The position numbers and the translations under genes were made by a program. A stretch of DNA of 64,000 nucleotides from assembly GCF_020532645.1 (NCBI RefSeq), contig NZ_JAJAUZ010000002.1, positions 124,001 to 188,000 of the forward strand. The letters run 5' to 3'. How positions within the stretch are numbered: position 1 is the stretch's first letter; every line of letters starts with the position of its first letter. The DNA comes from Streptomyces bambusae (GTDB lineage Bacteria > Actinomycetota > Actinomycetes > Streptomycetales > Streptomycetaceae). The notes under the pieces are model-generated. The model saw only the letters and a program-made list of their open reading frames with translations. It did no database searches and was not told where the DNA came from. This document shows positions 1-9,121 of this stretch, in pieces.

Positions 1-1
1 C

Positions 2-1468
2 GGGAACCAGCGCGGACTCAGTCCCGCGAAACTGCTCAACGCTATCGGCCGGGCCGGCCGGGCTGGGCGTGAGAGCGAGGGGTGGGTCATCCTCACGCGC
101 CCCTACCCTCCTGGGGCCGCGGAGTTCGAGACGCTCAATCCCGACAGCGAGCGGCTCACCGTCACCTCCGAACTGCTCAGCGAAGACGCCCTGCGGTCAT
201 TGGCTCATGCCGAGTGGCAGCTCCAGAACTCGCTCGACGGTCTGTTCGGTGTGGTGGGAACCGTCGCGGCCGACTTCGCCACGTTCGTATGGCTCGTCCT
301 GCAGACCCACGCCGAAATCCTCCACGCACCCGGCGGCCGGTTGGACCCGGTGCGGTCGCTGCTCGCGATGGAGCAGGCCAACGACCCTTCGGTCCCGGCC
401 CGCTGGATGGCGCTCGCGGGAAAGGTCTCCGCTGTCTACGACGCCACCGACCCTGTTTCGACCCGCCGGTGGGCCAGTACCGGAACCAGCATCGGATCCG
501 CCCGCTTCCTCGACAAGGTCGCTGGACGCCTCGCGGAGCAACTCGTCGCCCGCGCGGTCCCCGAGGACGCCCCGAACGAGATCAGCGTCTTCTTCGAGCC
601 GCCCGAGTGGCCGCTGGAGCAGACCTTGGGCTTCCTTACCGAGCAGGGCGCCTTCACGGACCTTCTACAGACGCCCGAGACCTTTGGGAGCTGGAAGCTC
701 ACCACCCAGCAGACCCCAAGTTTCAACGGCGACGTGCCGATTGGCGACGCGGTCCGGGACTGGATCTCCGGCACCTCCATCCCGGAACTGGCCCGTACCT
801 GGATGCCGGACGGCATGCCGCCCCACCCCCAGATGCTGGAGCTGACCGTCCAGAGCATCAAGCAGGCCTTCGAGCACGCGATCAGCTGGACAGCCGGAGC
901 CCTGATCAACCTCGTCAACACCCATCCCCTGCTGACACCCACTACACCGCGCCTTTTCGCGCAGACGGCCTGGCACATCCGGCACGGTGTCGACACCGAC
1001 CAGGCCATCACGCTGTTGACCTCCGGCATCACCTCCCGCCGCCTGGCACATCAGATCGGCCGTGCCGCGGCGGAGGCGGGCATCGGCTCCGGTGAGCTCC
1101 GAACCTGGGTGGCCGATCAGCAGATCGACGGATGGGTCAATGCGTACAAGGCCAACGCGTACGAGGTCGAGGACCTCCTCGACTACGTGAGCAAGCCAGC
1201 CAATCCGCTCAACGAACTGCTGCGAGGTCGCCCCGTGACCATCCCTCTTGCACGGGTAGGACCGGGCACCGGAGACGGGCCGGTCACCCTGGCCCACCCG
1301 GGCAAGATGCCGGCGACCATCAGGGTCAAGCGCGACGGTAACCAGATCGCCGCCATCCCCGCCGCCTGGCATCACGCCGTCCTCACCATGATCGACAGCG
1401 GTCTCGACCTCACCCACCACCTTGAGGCCGAGCGACTGGTGACCACTTCTGCCATGGCCAGCCGGTAG
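2..1468 (+). CDS. C-terminal part of an SF2 (DEAD/DEAH-type) helicase, truncated by the window edge
   Basis: The frame is open from the first bases, so the N-terminal part lies to the left. Near its visible start is NAIGRAGRAGRE, which fits helicase motif VI (the arginine-finger GRxGR element) of SF2 helicases. It is followed by about 450 residues of mainly helical sequence with no motif I or II, as expected for the end of a large Ski2-like or defence-type helicase. The TAG stop is at 1466-1468. Defence helicases such as HamB of the Hachiman system have this general architecture, but the fragment does not allow a family assignment. It lies outside the regulated conjugative region and is separated from it by an IS remnant. 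Confidence 0.6.
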   Translation, partial: GNQRGLSPAKLLNAIGRAGRAGRESEGWVILTRPYPPGAAEFETLNPDSERLTVTSELLSEDALRSLAHAEWQLQNSLDGLFGVVGTVAADFATFVWLVLQTHAEILHAPGGRLDPVRSLLAMEQANDPSVPARWMALAGKVSAVYDATDPVSTRRWASTGTSIGSARFLDKVAGRLAEQLVARAVPEDAPNEISVFFEPPEWPLEQTLGFLTEQGAFTDLLQTPETFGSWKLTTQQTPSFNGDVPIGDAVRDWISGTSIPELARTWMPDGMPPHPQMLELTVQSIKQAFEHAISWTAGALINLVNTHPLLTPTTPRLFAQTAWHIRHGVDTDQAITLLTSGITSRRLAHQIGRAAAEAGIGSGELRTWVADQQIDGWVNAYKANAYEVEDLLDYVSKPANPLNELLRGRPVTIPLARVGPGTGDGPVTLAHPGKMPATIRVKRDGNQIAAIPAAWHHAVLTMIDSGLDLTHHLEAERLVTTSAMASR

Positions 1469-1562
1469 GGCGCCGAAGTTGGCCAGCGCCGGACGGGCTC
1501 GGCCTCGCGGACCTGTCCGGCCGATCATGTGACTGCCGCCTGATCGGATCGCTGTCCCGTGT

Positions 1563-1709
1563 ATGAGGCGGGGTGAACGTGGTGATCTGTCGGGCCGGTT
1601 CCTGCCCGTCAGCAATGATCGATGCGGGCGGTGGCGCGACCTTCGTCACGTGATCGACGGGATCTTGCACCGGGTGCGGACCGGGGTGCGGCCCCTATTT
1701 GACTCCTGA
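1563..1709 (+). pseudogene. N-terminal remnant of an IS5-type transposase
   Basis: An ATG-initiated frame of 48 codons reads MRRGERGDLSGRFLPVSN and then RWRDLRHVIDGILHRVRTGV. This is the conserved N-terminus of IS5-type (DUF4096-like) transposases of Streptomyces, normally followed by QWRDLPERFG and a catalytic domain. Here it breaks off after GVR and stops at 1707-1709. No catalytic domain follows, so this is a dead remnant. It marks an old insertion or recombination point between the helicase gene and the conjugative element. It is too divergent from the insertion sequence at 44.6 kb to be a simple copy of it. Confidence 0.6.
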
Positions 1710-1800
1710 GCGCGTCTATCCCCCGCTGTCCGGCCCGGTTTCCATGGCAGCGTTCGGGCAAGACGCCACACCCACCGGCCGGATGCGGGCAACGCAACTG

Positions 1801-1827
1801 GCCCCAGGAACCTGCGGTTCCTGGGGC
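1801..1827 (-). terminator. Hairpin terminator after the LAXTG surface-protein gene
   Basis: GCCCCAGGAACC (1801-1812) and GGTTCCTGGGGC (1816-1827) form a perfect 12-bp stem with a 3-nt loop. It lies about 40 bp beyond the stop of the minus-strand gene ending at 1869 and probably ends that transcript. There is no clear U-tract, as is common for Streptomyces terminators. Confidence 0.7.
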
Positions 1828-1868
1828 TTGGCCTGGGTGTTGTTCAGCTATGGGGCATGCGTACGGGA

Positions 1869-2849
1869 TCAGCCGTTCGGCTGGCTTTCCTGGCTGGCAT
1901 CCCGGCGACGTCGCAGGGCGAGCAGCGCTCCGCCGCCCGCACTGATCAGTAGTCCGGCGCCGGCGAGCAGCCACGACGTGGAGCCGCCGCCGGTCTGGGC
2001 GAGGGAACCCTTCGGTGCGGGGGATGCGGTGCTCGACGCGGTTTCGGTCGGCTGCGGAGCAGCCGAGGTCGGCGCAGTCGTGAACGTGGTGGGCGTGCTG
2101 GTCATGGTGGGGGTGCCCGACGGTGTGGTCGGTGCGGTGGGTGTCGGGGTGGTGGGTGGGTTGGTGGGCTGGTCCTTCTTGGTGTTGGTGAAGGTGGCGG
2201 TGGTCTTCTCGCCGGGCTTGGCGCTGATCTTCACTGGGGTGGAGTTGAGCTGGTAGCCGTCGGGGGCCTTGGTCTCAGTGGCGGTGTAGGGGGTGCCGGT
2301 GCGGGTGGAGACATCGATTTTGGTGGTGGCGGTGCCGTCCTTGCCGGTGGTGAGCGTGAGCGGCTTGCCGCCGCCGGTCTGTGGGGTGATGTTGATGACG
2401 GCGCCGGCGAGCGGTTTGCCGGTGTCCTTGTCCGTCTTGGCCACCGTGACTTCGGCGGGCTTGAACGGGTCGATGACGGTGAGCTTCGCACCCTGGCCGG
2501 GGGTGACGACGATGTCCTGGTCCGGGGCAAGGTCGTGGATCGGGCTGCCGGAGTTGGTTTCCTTGAGCCGCCACACGCCCGGGGTGACGCCCTCGAAGCG
2601 CAGGATGCCGTCCTTGCCGGTCTTGCCCTGAAGGGCCTTGGTGCCGTTGAGGGTGTCGAGCAGGGAGAACTCGGCCCCGGCCAGGAGGTCGCCGCCGGGG
2701 TCCTTCTTCGTGATCTCGATGTGGCCGGGCTGCGGTTCGGGGGCTTCGGCCCAAGCGGACGGTGCCCAGGTCAGGGTGCCGGTGGCGAGGGTGGCTGCGG
2801 CGGCGACGGCTGCCGGTGCGGTGCGGCGAGAAGTGGTGCGGGTACGCAT
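1869..2849 (-). CDS. Sortase-anchored cell-surface protein with prealbumin-like (SpaA-type) repeats, LAQTG motif
   Basis: 326 residues. The N-terminus (about 1-35) is a signal peptide with an Arg/Thr-rich n-region and AWAEA cleavage region. Two SpaA/Cna-B-like prealbumin modules follow (about 42-120 and 130-225), each opening with an ITKKD or VAKTDKDTGKPLAGA strand. Next come a Thr/Pro-rich linker, LAQTGGG (about residue 287), a hydrophobic segment and RRRRD. LAXTG is the substrate motif of class E sortases of Streptomyces, so the protein should be covalently attached to peptidoglycan. Surface proteins of this type on conjugative elements can act in cell-cell contact, which is an inference here. 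The ATG at 2847-2849 has AGGAG upstream, and the gene appears to have its own promoter. Confidence 0.85.
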   Translation of the reverse strand: MRTRTTSRRTAPAAVAAAATLATGTLTWAPSAWAEAPEPQPGHIEITKKDPGGDLLAGAEFSLLDTLNGTKALQGKTGKDGILRFEGVTPGVWRLKETNSGSPIHDLAPDQDIVVTPGQGAKLTVIDPFKPAEVTVAKTDKDTGKPLAGAVINITPQTGGGKPLTLTTGKDGTATTKIDVSTRTGTPYTATETKAPDGYQLNSTPVKISAKPGEKTTATFTNTKKDQPTNPPTTPTPTAPTTPSGTPTMTSTPTTFTTAPTSAAPQPTETASSTASPAPKGSLAQTGGGSTSWLLAGAGLLISAGGGALLALRRRRDASQESQPNG

Positions 2850-2919
2850 GCGGTGGAACGGTCTCCTGATGTAGTGGTGGGTGCATTGCCGGGATCCCTT
2901 GACGGGGCCGAGACGGACG

Positions 2920-3804
2920 TCAGGGGGTGCGGCCCGGTGCGGGTGCCAGGGCTGGCAGAGCGGGCCGGCCTGTGGGCGCGGCGGTCAGGGCCGGTGGTGC
3001 CGTGGGGGTGCGGTAGCGGTGGGCTGCGGCCTTGACCAGGGCGTGCTGGTCTTCGGCGCTGAGTGCGTCGATGCGGGCCAGGGCCGCGGCGGTGCCGGGC
3101 CCGTACGGGCGGCCGGCGGTCTGGGTGATGTGGGCGACGGCCTCGGCCTCGGCGAGGACCCCGTACTCAATGGGCAGGCCGAGCGTGTCGCGGACGCCTT
3201 CGCGGGCGTAGCGCAGGTTCCGCGAGAGGGGGATGCCGTCGAGGGTGCCGTACTCGGCGAAGTCGAAGACGAGGAGTGTCGCCTGGTGGAGCAGGTCGAG
3301 GAAGTCGGTGTCGGCGGCCCAGAAGCCGGCCGGGTGATGCAGCCCGGGCGCGTCGAAGGTCGGTGTCGTACGCGGCTCCTCGCGCTGGTGTCCGCTCGGG
3401 GGTGCGGCTGGGGCGTGGGTCCACATGGTGGTAAAGGCGGTCACGGCCTGCCGTAGTCCGGTGAGATCGGCGCCTTGCCAGGGCGGTGGGCCTGAAGGGT
3501 GCCAGTCGCGGATGCGGGCGTACCCGTCGTGGCTTGGGGACTTGCCGCGTGCAGTGTCCCGCTGGGTGAAGGTGTGGTGTTCGGCGAAGGTGATGTTCTC
3601 CACGTGGAGGGCCCCGCGTTGGGGGTGGATCACGGTGAGGCGCAGTCCGTCGTATTCGCCGTGGCGGATCGTCGGGGCGAAGTCGATGCGCAGCCGCAGC
3701 GCAGAGTCGGGGGTGAGGGCGGCGTAATAGCTGTCGCCGACGACGAAGCCGGTGGCGAAGGGCGCGTCGAGTTCGGCGAAGAACTCCTGGGCGTGCAGTG
3801 GCAC
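2920..3804 (-). CDS. Hypothetical protein, last gene of the minus-strand cargo operon
   Basis: 294 residues, ATG at 3802-3804, 18 bp downstream of the DUF317 gene. The N-terminal half is β-rich and contains LTPDSALRLRIDF, reminiscent of the SPD strand of DUF317 domains. The C-terminal half is helical (DFLDLLHQATLLVFDFAEYG). The last 35 residues are Ala/Pro-rich, a tail shared by many proteins of this element. No catalytic motif was recognised. Confidence 0.7.
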   Translation of the reverse strand: MPLHAQEFFAELDAPFATGFVVGDSYYAALTPDSALRLRIDFAPTIRHGEYDGLRLTVIHPQRGALHVENITFAEHHTFTQRDTARGKSPSHDGYARIRDWHPSGPPPWQGADLTGLRQAVTAFTTMWTHAPAAPPSGHQREEPRTTPTFDAPGLHHPAGFWAADTDFLDLLHQATLLVFDFAEYGTLDGIPLSRNLRYAREGVRDTLGLPIEYGVLAEAEAVAHITQTAGRPYGPGTAAALARIDALSAEDQHALVKAAAHRYRTPTAPPALTAAPTGRPALPALAPAPGRTP

Positions 3805-3822
3805 ATGAGCTCCGGGGCGGGG

Positions 3823-4659
3823 TTAGCGGCGTACGGCGGGGCGGGTGCTGGTGGTCCAGCGGGGGACGCTGGTCGTAATGAGGGCCGGCCGTGGCCTCGT
3901 CCCGGTGCGGCGGTGTACGTCCAGCGGGGTCGGTGCCGGGGGCGGGGGCGGGACGACCGGGGTGAGCTGGACGTGCGGGCGCAGCAGCGAGCTGAGGAAG
4001 CTGTCCCAGCGGGCGACCGGTGCGGGGTCGGCGAGCGCGGTGGTGACGGCGGCGACCAGTGTTACGGGGGTGCCGGTGGAGGCGGTGGCGTACCAGCGGG
4101 GCCCCTTGGGTCCGCCTTCCATGTACCAGCGCGCCTGCAGCGTGGTGATCTCCTGGGCCGGGTCGAGGCGGCCGGTGGCGTACTCCAGGCCGGCCATGCC
4201 GTCGGGGGACCGTAGGGCCAGTGCGGCGCCGTAGCCGGTGTACGGGAGATTCCAGCCTGCGTTCAGGAGTGGGGCAACGGCTGTGAACCGGTTCTGGTGT
4301 GCGCCGTTGTGGAGGTAGGCGTCCGGTCCGGTGGTGTACGCGGCGGCGAGCGCGGTGGTGAAGGCGGTGACCAGTTCGGTGGGGGCCGTGTCGTTGAAGC
4401 AGACGCCCCAGGCGGGCGCGGCGAAGGGATCGGTGTAGGCGGTAATGCGCCACAGGCCGTCGTCTTCGCCTTCGGGGAGGAAGCCGAGGCGGACCTTGCG
4501 GTCCGAGGAGGCGAGGTAGAGGTTGCCGTACTCGTCGTTGTGGCGGTCGAAGCCGAGGGCGAACAGCGGCTTGAAGGCGGGGTCGACGTTCGCGGCGCTG
4601 CCGGCGAGGTAGCGGGGGGATACCCACACGTCGCCGTCGATGTCGGAGGTGTCGGTCAA
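3823..4659 (-). CDS. DUF317 domain protein
   Basis: 278 residues from a TTG at 4657-4659 with GGAG eight bases upstream. Open sequence further upstream only overlaps the preceding gene. Two DUF317 repeats are visible: SPRYLAGS followed by SSDRKVRLGFLPEG, then a second unit with LRSPDGMAGLEYATGR and TPVTLVAAVTTALADPAPV. DUF317 is an uncharacterised domain known mainly from Streptomyces, often on plasmids and integrative elements. The Pro/Arg-rich tail is probably disordered. Three further DUF317 proteins occur at 36.7-39.7 kb on the other strand. Confidence 0.75.
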   Translation of the reverse strand: MTDTSDIDGDVWVSPRYLAGSAANVDPAFKPLFALGFDRHNDEYGNLYLASSDRKVRLGFLPEGEDDGLWRITAYTDPFAAPAWGVCFNDTAPTELVTAFTTALAAAYTTGPDAYLHNGAHQNRFTAVAPLLNAGWNLPYTGYGAALALRSPDGMAGLEYATGRLDPAQEITTLQARWYMEGGPKGPRWYATASTGTPVTLVAAVTTALADPAPVARWDSFLSSLLRPHVQLTPVVPPPPPAPTPLDVHRRTGTRPRPALITTSVPRWTTSTRPAVRR

Positions 4660-4678
4660 GGGGCTCCAGGTCTCGGGG

Positions 4679-6035
4679 TCAGGCGGCGGGCGCGACGGTG
4701 ATCGTGATGTTCCGGGTGACCGTGTCCAGGCGCTCGTGGGCCTGGCCGGCGTCGGCGGCGGTGACGACGACAAGGCCGACGCGGGCGACGTCGACATCGC
4801 CTTCGGGCGGCAGGGTGACGCGGTCGCCGACGTCGAGGATCCAGCTGGTCTGGTGCACCCAGTCGGCTCCGGCGAGGGCAGGGTCGATGCCCCGGGCGGT
4901 GACGGTGCCGGAGGTGTCGGGGTAGAGCAAGGCGATGGCCGCGGCCTGGTGCCGGGTCGGGGTGAGGGCGGGGCGGCGGCCGAGGGCGAGGTCGGCGGCG
5001 GCCCGGGGCAGGTCGATGCCGGTGGCGAGCAGGACGAGCTTGCCGATCAGGTCACCACCGATGCGCGCGTTGACCTCGACGATCCGTGGTCCGCTCGCCG
5101 TGAGCCGCATCTCCACGTGCTGAATGCCGGAGGTGACGCCCAGGGCGGCCACGGCGGCCTGGGCAATAGGGCCGACCTGAGGCAGCAGCGGGTCGGCGGC
5201 GTCCACGCTGTGGCCGGTCTCCTCGAAGTACGGGGCGAAGCCGACCTCCTTGCGGGTGACCGCGACCGGGGTGGTGATGCCCTGGTGGGTGACGCACTCG
5301 ACGGAGATCTCCTCGCCGTCGAGGTACTCCTCCACCAGCACCACCGTGGACTCCCCGCCGTGCAGCTGGGCGCCGGTGGTGGCGAAGGAGAAGGCGTCCG
5401 GGAGCTGCTGCGGGGTATCGACGCGGATGACGCCGACGCAGGGCGCGGCTGGTGGCCTTGTCGCGGCAGGCCCGCATCACGCCGGGCCGGTCGCCGGGAA
5501 GGCCGAGGTGGCGGGCGAGGCGGGCGGTGTTGACTAGCAGGGTCTCGTTCCAGGTGAGCACGCCGACGACCGGACGGCGCGCGGCCAGGGCCTGCCCGGC
5601 CGTGAACAGGGCGTCGAGGTCGTAGGGGTCGGCCTGTTCGTGGTCGATGACGTGGGGGTGTTCCCAGGTGAGGGGGGTGGGGGTGATGACGACGGTGTCG
5701 TAGGCGGCGGCGACGGAGGCGAGGCAGTAGCCGCGGTACAGCTCGTCGTTGGGGGCGACGACCAGGACGACGGGGCGTCCGGTCGGCTGGCGGAGCGGTC
5801 GGGGATCGGTCAAGACGGGGTCCTTGTCTGCGGGGGCGGGGTGGTGGGCGGCTTCGAGGAGGGTCTGCATGTCGGTGGCGAGGCCGCCGGGCGCCTGCAG
5901 CAGGCCGGCCAGAGCCGCCGCCTCGTGGGCGGGCAGAGCATGAAGGCGGCTGGTCAGGGCGCGGAGCAGTGCGGCGGCGCAGGCGGCTTGGTCGGCGGTG
6001 TAGGCCGAGACGGGTGCTGGCTGGTCGTTGGGCAT
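4679..6035 (-). pseudogene. ATP-grasp ligase gene, frameshifted
   Basis: The N-terminal part (ATG at 6033-6035, MPNDQPAPVSAYTADQ) runs to DKATSR. It includes a pre-ATP-grasp Rossmann-like unit (VVLVVAPNDELYRGY, PVVGVLTWNETLLV). The continuation is in another frame, resuming near 5430 with GVIRVDTPQQLPDAF. It contains the ATP-grasp core VLVEEYLDGEEISVE, the metal-binding VEVNARIGGDL, and the C-terminal region ending at 4679. One base appears to be missing near 5440-5450. ATP-grasp ligases of this type join a carboxylate to an amine, often in dipeptide or natural-product synthesis. The adjacent MFS exporter would fit that. Either this is a real inactivating frameshift or a sequencing error. Confidence 0.75.
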
Positions 6036-6052
6036 GGGCAGTTCCACGGGGG

Positions 6053-7309
6053 TCAGGGGGTGGCCGGGTGGCGGTCGCGCATGGCGGGTTCGCGGCGCAG
6101 GCGCCAGAACGCTGCGGTAAGTCCGAGGGCCTGCAGGGCGGCGCAGGCGGTGAGCACGTGGCCGAGGAGGGCTGGCGGGGTGAGGGCGACGAGGATGCCG
6201 GCGAGCGGGAACGGCAGAAGCATCACGAGGATGGTGATGCTCAACGTGGCGCCGAAGACCTGTTCGGGGATGAGGTGGGAGCGCAGGGTGCGCAGCACGA
6301 CGGTCATGCCGCCCTCGCCGGCCATCAGCACGGCGGTGAGCACCAGGAACTGGGTGTAGGTCCCAGCCTGGGAGACGGCGAGTCCGGCCGCGGCGGCGAC
6401 GAGGGCGCTGGCTGCTCCGGTGGGCCACAGGCCGACGCGGTCGATGGCGAAGCGGCAGCAGGCCACCGTGAGGAGGGAGGCAGCTGCGGCTGCGGACCAG
6501 ATGACGCCGACGGCGGCGCTGGAGTACCCGAAGTGCTGGACGACGATGATCGGGGCGGCGGCCTGCAGCATGCCAGTGGCCACGTTGGAGACGGTGAGAC
6601 CTGCGATCAGCCAGGCGAGCGCTGGCAGGGAGATGAGGGTCTTCCAGCCGGTGGCCAGTCCGGTCAGGGCGGAAGCGGCCAGGTCCACCTGGCGGGGCTC
6701 GCGGTGCCAGGGGGCGAGGAGCGCGCCGAGGAGGGAACAGGCGGCGATGGTGACCAGGGTGCCGGTCACCCCGGCCCAGTGCAGCAGGAATCCCGCGGCG
6801 GCGGGGCCTGCGAGGGTGGCGGTCTGGTCGATGCCCAGGAGCACCGACTGCACGCGGTGGGCGCGCTCGCCCGCGTCCCGGCTGGCGGTGGCGCCGGCGG
6901 TCTCGGCGGCGATGTAGGAGAACTCGGTGACCACGCCGGTGACGGCGGCGAGCGCCATCACCGTGACCGTCGCAGCGGCACCACTGACCTGGGGGAGGAC
7001 GAACGCGGCGGCCAGCACCACCAGGGCGCGCAGTACGGAGGCGAAACGGAAGACCCTTTTGGTGCCTTGCCGGTCGACCATCGCCCCGGCCAGGGAGAAC
7101 GCGGCAAGCCTGGGTACCCACTCCAGTGCGAACGCCAGGCCGGTCAGGGCCGCCGAGCGGGTGGTGGCCAGCACGATCAGCGGGATGCCGTACGTGGTCA
7201 TCGCGAACGCTGCGGCATCCGCGGTGCGAGGGAGGTAGATCCGGCGCAGCAGGGACAGCTGCGGCAGGAGGGCGTGCCGGGGGCCGGCGATCACAAGCTC
7301 GGTGGTCAT
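6053..7309 (-). CDS. MFS transporter
   Basis: 418 residues, ATG at 7307-7309 (MTTELVIAGPRH). About twelve hydrophobic segments are visible. The MFS-A-like signature after TM2 reads AGAMVDRQGTKRVFR. It sits 17 bp upstream of the frameshifted ATP-grasp gene, and the pair resembles a small biosynthesis/export or self-resistance cassette. That functional link is inferred. No drug specificity can be read from sequence alone. A second unrelated MFS gene lies at 30.0 kb. Confidence 0.8.
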   Translation of the reverse strand: MTTELVIAGPRHALLPQLSLLRRIYLPRTADAAAFAMTTYGIPLIVLATTRSAALTGLAFALEWVPRLAAFSLAGAMVDRQGTKRVFRFASVLRALVVLAAAFVLPQVSGAAATVTVMALAAVTGVVTEFSYIAAETAGATASRDAGERAHRVQSVLLGIDQTATLAGPAAAGFLLHWAGVTGTLVTIAACSLLGALLAPWHREPRQVDLAASALTGLATGWKTLISLPALAWLIAGLTVSNVATGMLQAAAPIIVVQHFGYSSAAVGVIWSAAAAASLLTVACCRFAIDRVGLWPTGAASALVAAAAGLAVSQAGTYTQFLVLTAVLMAGEGGMTVVLRTLRSHLIPEQVFGATLSITILVMLLPFPLAGILVALTPPALLGHVLTACAALQALGLTAAFWRLRREPAMRDRHPATP

Positions 7310-7376
7310 CGTCGCTTTCACACAAGAACGGCGCCCGCCGCAGCGAGCTGAACAGAGAGAAGGAGGAGGAGCGAGG

Positions 7377-7835
7377 TCAGCGGCGCGGGCCGCGCGCCTG
7401 CGGCGGGGAGTCCGCAGGATGCGCCGGACCCGCTGTCCTCGTCGGCCCGGCAGTCGGCTGGGGCCCGGAGTTGGCGGCCTGGTAGAGGGCCAGGTGGGCA
7501 TCGAGGCGGCGCAGGAGTTCCCCGCGGCGGACAGCCAGGTGCTCGATGCGGGCGCCTCGGTCGCCGAGGAGGCCGTCGGTGGCCCGGAGGCTGCCGGTAC
7601 CGGCCGCGGTCTTCGAAAGCTCCTCGATCGCGCGGACCGCGTCGTCGCGGAGGTGCCGCTGCACGGCGTCCAGTTCGTGGGCAGTGTTCATCACCGCGAG
7701 CACCACGGCCTGCACGTGGCCGGGCGCGTCCTGCATCGCGGTGAACGCCCATACGGACGGGTCGGTGCCGACGGCCTCGGCCACCGTGCGGGTCCCCAGA
7801 CCTGCTTCGGTAGGACCGTTGGAGGTAGTGCTCAC
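7377..7835 (-). CDS. Hypothetical helical protein
   Basis: 152 residues from a GTG at 7833-7835 that overlaps the TGA of the upstream gene (GTGA). That coupling favours this start over longer readings. The central part is amphipathic helix (HELDAVQRHLRDDAVRAIEEL and RIEHLAVRRGELLRRLDAHLAL). The last 30 residues are Pro/Ala/Arg-rich. There is no enzyme motif. It may belong with the small helical proteins at 9.1-10.4 kb. Confidence 0.7.
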   Translation of the reverse strand: MSTTSNGPTEAGLGTRTVAEAVGTDPSVWAFTAMQDAPGHVQAVVLAVMNTAHELDAVQRHLRDDAVRAIEELSKTAAGTGSLRATDGLLGDRGARIEHLAVRRGELLRRLDAHLALYQAANSGPQPTAGPTRTAGPAHPADSPPQARGPRR

Positions 7836-8215
7836 GCCGCCAGTTCCATCCCGTCCTGCGCGCGGGCGGACACCGGGTCCGGGGCGAGGGCGTCGCCGTG
7901 GTCGCCGGACCACTGCGACAGGGCGGCCCGTACGGAGTTCAAGGTGCGCGCGGCTTCGTCATCCGGCCCGGCCTCGGCGGTGGTGCCGGGGTGCTGGGCG
8001 AGCTGGCGCCCGGTACGCAGCAGTCCCAGCCGTCGGCCGGTTGTGGTGGCGTGGGTGAGCTGGCGACGGGAGAGGCCGTGCAGGGTGGTGGCGAGCATGC
8101 GGCGCTGGAGGGGGCCGTTGTCGTCGATCTCGCTGATGAGACGGATGAGCCCGTCGTGGGCCAGCGTGTCGGCGGCCTGCGACGTCTTGGAGGCCGGGGT
8201 ACGGGAGGTGTTCAT
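7832..8215 (-). CDS. Small protein with winged-helix-like region
   Basis: 127 residues, ATG at 8213-8215 overlapping the stop of the HxlR gene (ATGA). It contains GLIRLISEIDDNGPLQ followed by LHGLSRRQLTHATTTGRRLGLLRTG. This resembles the recognition helix and wing of a MarR/HxlR-like winged helix, truncated to one unit. It probably acts with the HxlR-type protein encoded directly upstream. Confidence 0.65.
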   Translation of the reverse strand: MNTSRTPASKTSQAADTLAHDGLIRLISEIDDNGPLQRRMLATTLHGLSRRQLTHATTTGRRLGLLRTGRQLAQHPGTTAEAGPDDEAARTLNSVRAALSQWSGDHGDALAPDPVSARAQDGMELAA

Positions 8216-9090
8216 CGGGTGCGGCCTCCTGCCGGTGCGGGGGTGATCGGGCGGGCGGGGGTGGTGTGGGAGAACACGTCGCCCGGCTTCCAGACGGTCT
8301 GGGTCGGCCGGGGTGCTGCTGCTGGTTGGCGGGGCTGGGCGGTGAGCCACACACCGGGCCCGGCGGTCGTGGCCGGGGAGGGTGCGGGGGCCGGGCCCCA
8401 GACCGCGTGGTCGCCGGCCTCCGCCGGTGGGCGGCCTGCCGCCCAGGCGGACAGGGCCCGGTAGACCGGTGCGAGGTTCCGGCCTGCCGCGGTCAGCGCG
8501 ACGTGGCCGTCGCGGTGCCGGTCGCGGGTGATCAGGCCGTCCTCGGCAAGCCGCTGCAGGGGCTGGTAGATCACGGAGAGGCTGGAGTCGGGCATCACGC
8601 TGGCGGCGATGGCCTTGGCGCTGGACGCTCCTCGCACCTGGAGCGTCCACAGGATCGCGGTGGCGTGCCGGGGTGCGAGCAGCGTGAGGGTGTCTTCGAT
8701 GTCCTGGGCCTGTGCCACCGCCTTGGGTACGCGCTGGCCCGTGACGGCGTCCAGGACGGTGTCCTTCTCCAGGTGGGTACGGCCCCAGTGGGCCAGCTCC
8801 GGGAGCACCGGCAACACCGCCTTGCCGCGGGCGGACAGGCCGTACAGGACGTTGCGGCGGTCGAGGGCGGTGCGCTCGACCATCCCGGCGTCGGTGAGCT
8901 TGCGGAGCTTGGGGTGGAGCTGGCCGTCGACGAGCCAGGGCAGGCGGGTCTTGATGTCGCTGTAGCGCAGGGGCTGTTCGGCCAGGGTCATCAGTACCCA
9001 CACGTTCCAGCGCGGGGCGAGCATCTGCAGGCTTTCGGTGACGCGGGACAGGTCGGCGGCGACGTTTTCGGGCATGCCGGGGGTAGGCAA
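8212..9090 (-). CDS. Tandem HxlR-type winged-helix transcription regulator
   Basis: 292 residues from a TTG at 9088-9090 with AGGAG seven bases upstream. The N-terminal HxlR unit (about 15-100) reads LAPRWNVWVLMTLAEQPLRYSD, then LHPKLRKLTDAGMVER. A second, more divergent unit (about 125-210) reads LAPRHATAILWTLQVRGAS, then SVIYQPLQRLAEDGLITRD. The Cys typical of redox-sensing HxlR proteins is absent. The tail is a disordered Pro/Ala-rich stretch. Fused double HxlR domains are unusual, since family members normally dimerise. This is a candidate controller of the element, but binding to the repeated palindromes is untested. Confidence 0.8.
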   Translation of the reverse strand: MPTPGMPENVAADLSRVTESLQMLAPRWNVWVLMTLAEQPLRYSDIKTRLPWLVDGQLHPKLRKLTDAGMVERTALDRRNVLYGLSARGKAVLPVLPELAHWGRTHLEKDTVLDAVTGQRVPKAVAQAQDIEDTLTLLAPRHATAILWTLQVRGASSAKAIAASVMPDSSLSVIYQPLQRLAEDGLITRDRHRDGHVALTAAGRNLAPVYRALSAWAAGRPPAEAGDHAVWGPAPAPSPATTAGPGVWLTAQPRQPAAAPRPTQTVWKPGDVFSHTTPARPITPAPAGGRTR

Positions 9091-9121
9091 AGTGGTGCTC
9101 CTGGAATGGGTGGAGGAGGGT

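Noticed and set aside
5969..7351. 460-codon plus-strand open frame opposite the MFS gene
   Set aside because: It shows Gly/Glu repetition typical of antisense GC-rich frames, while the minus strand has MFS helices.
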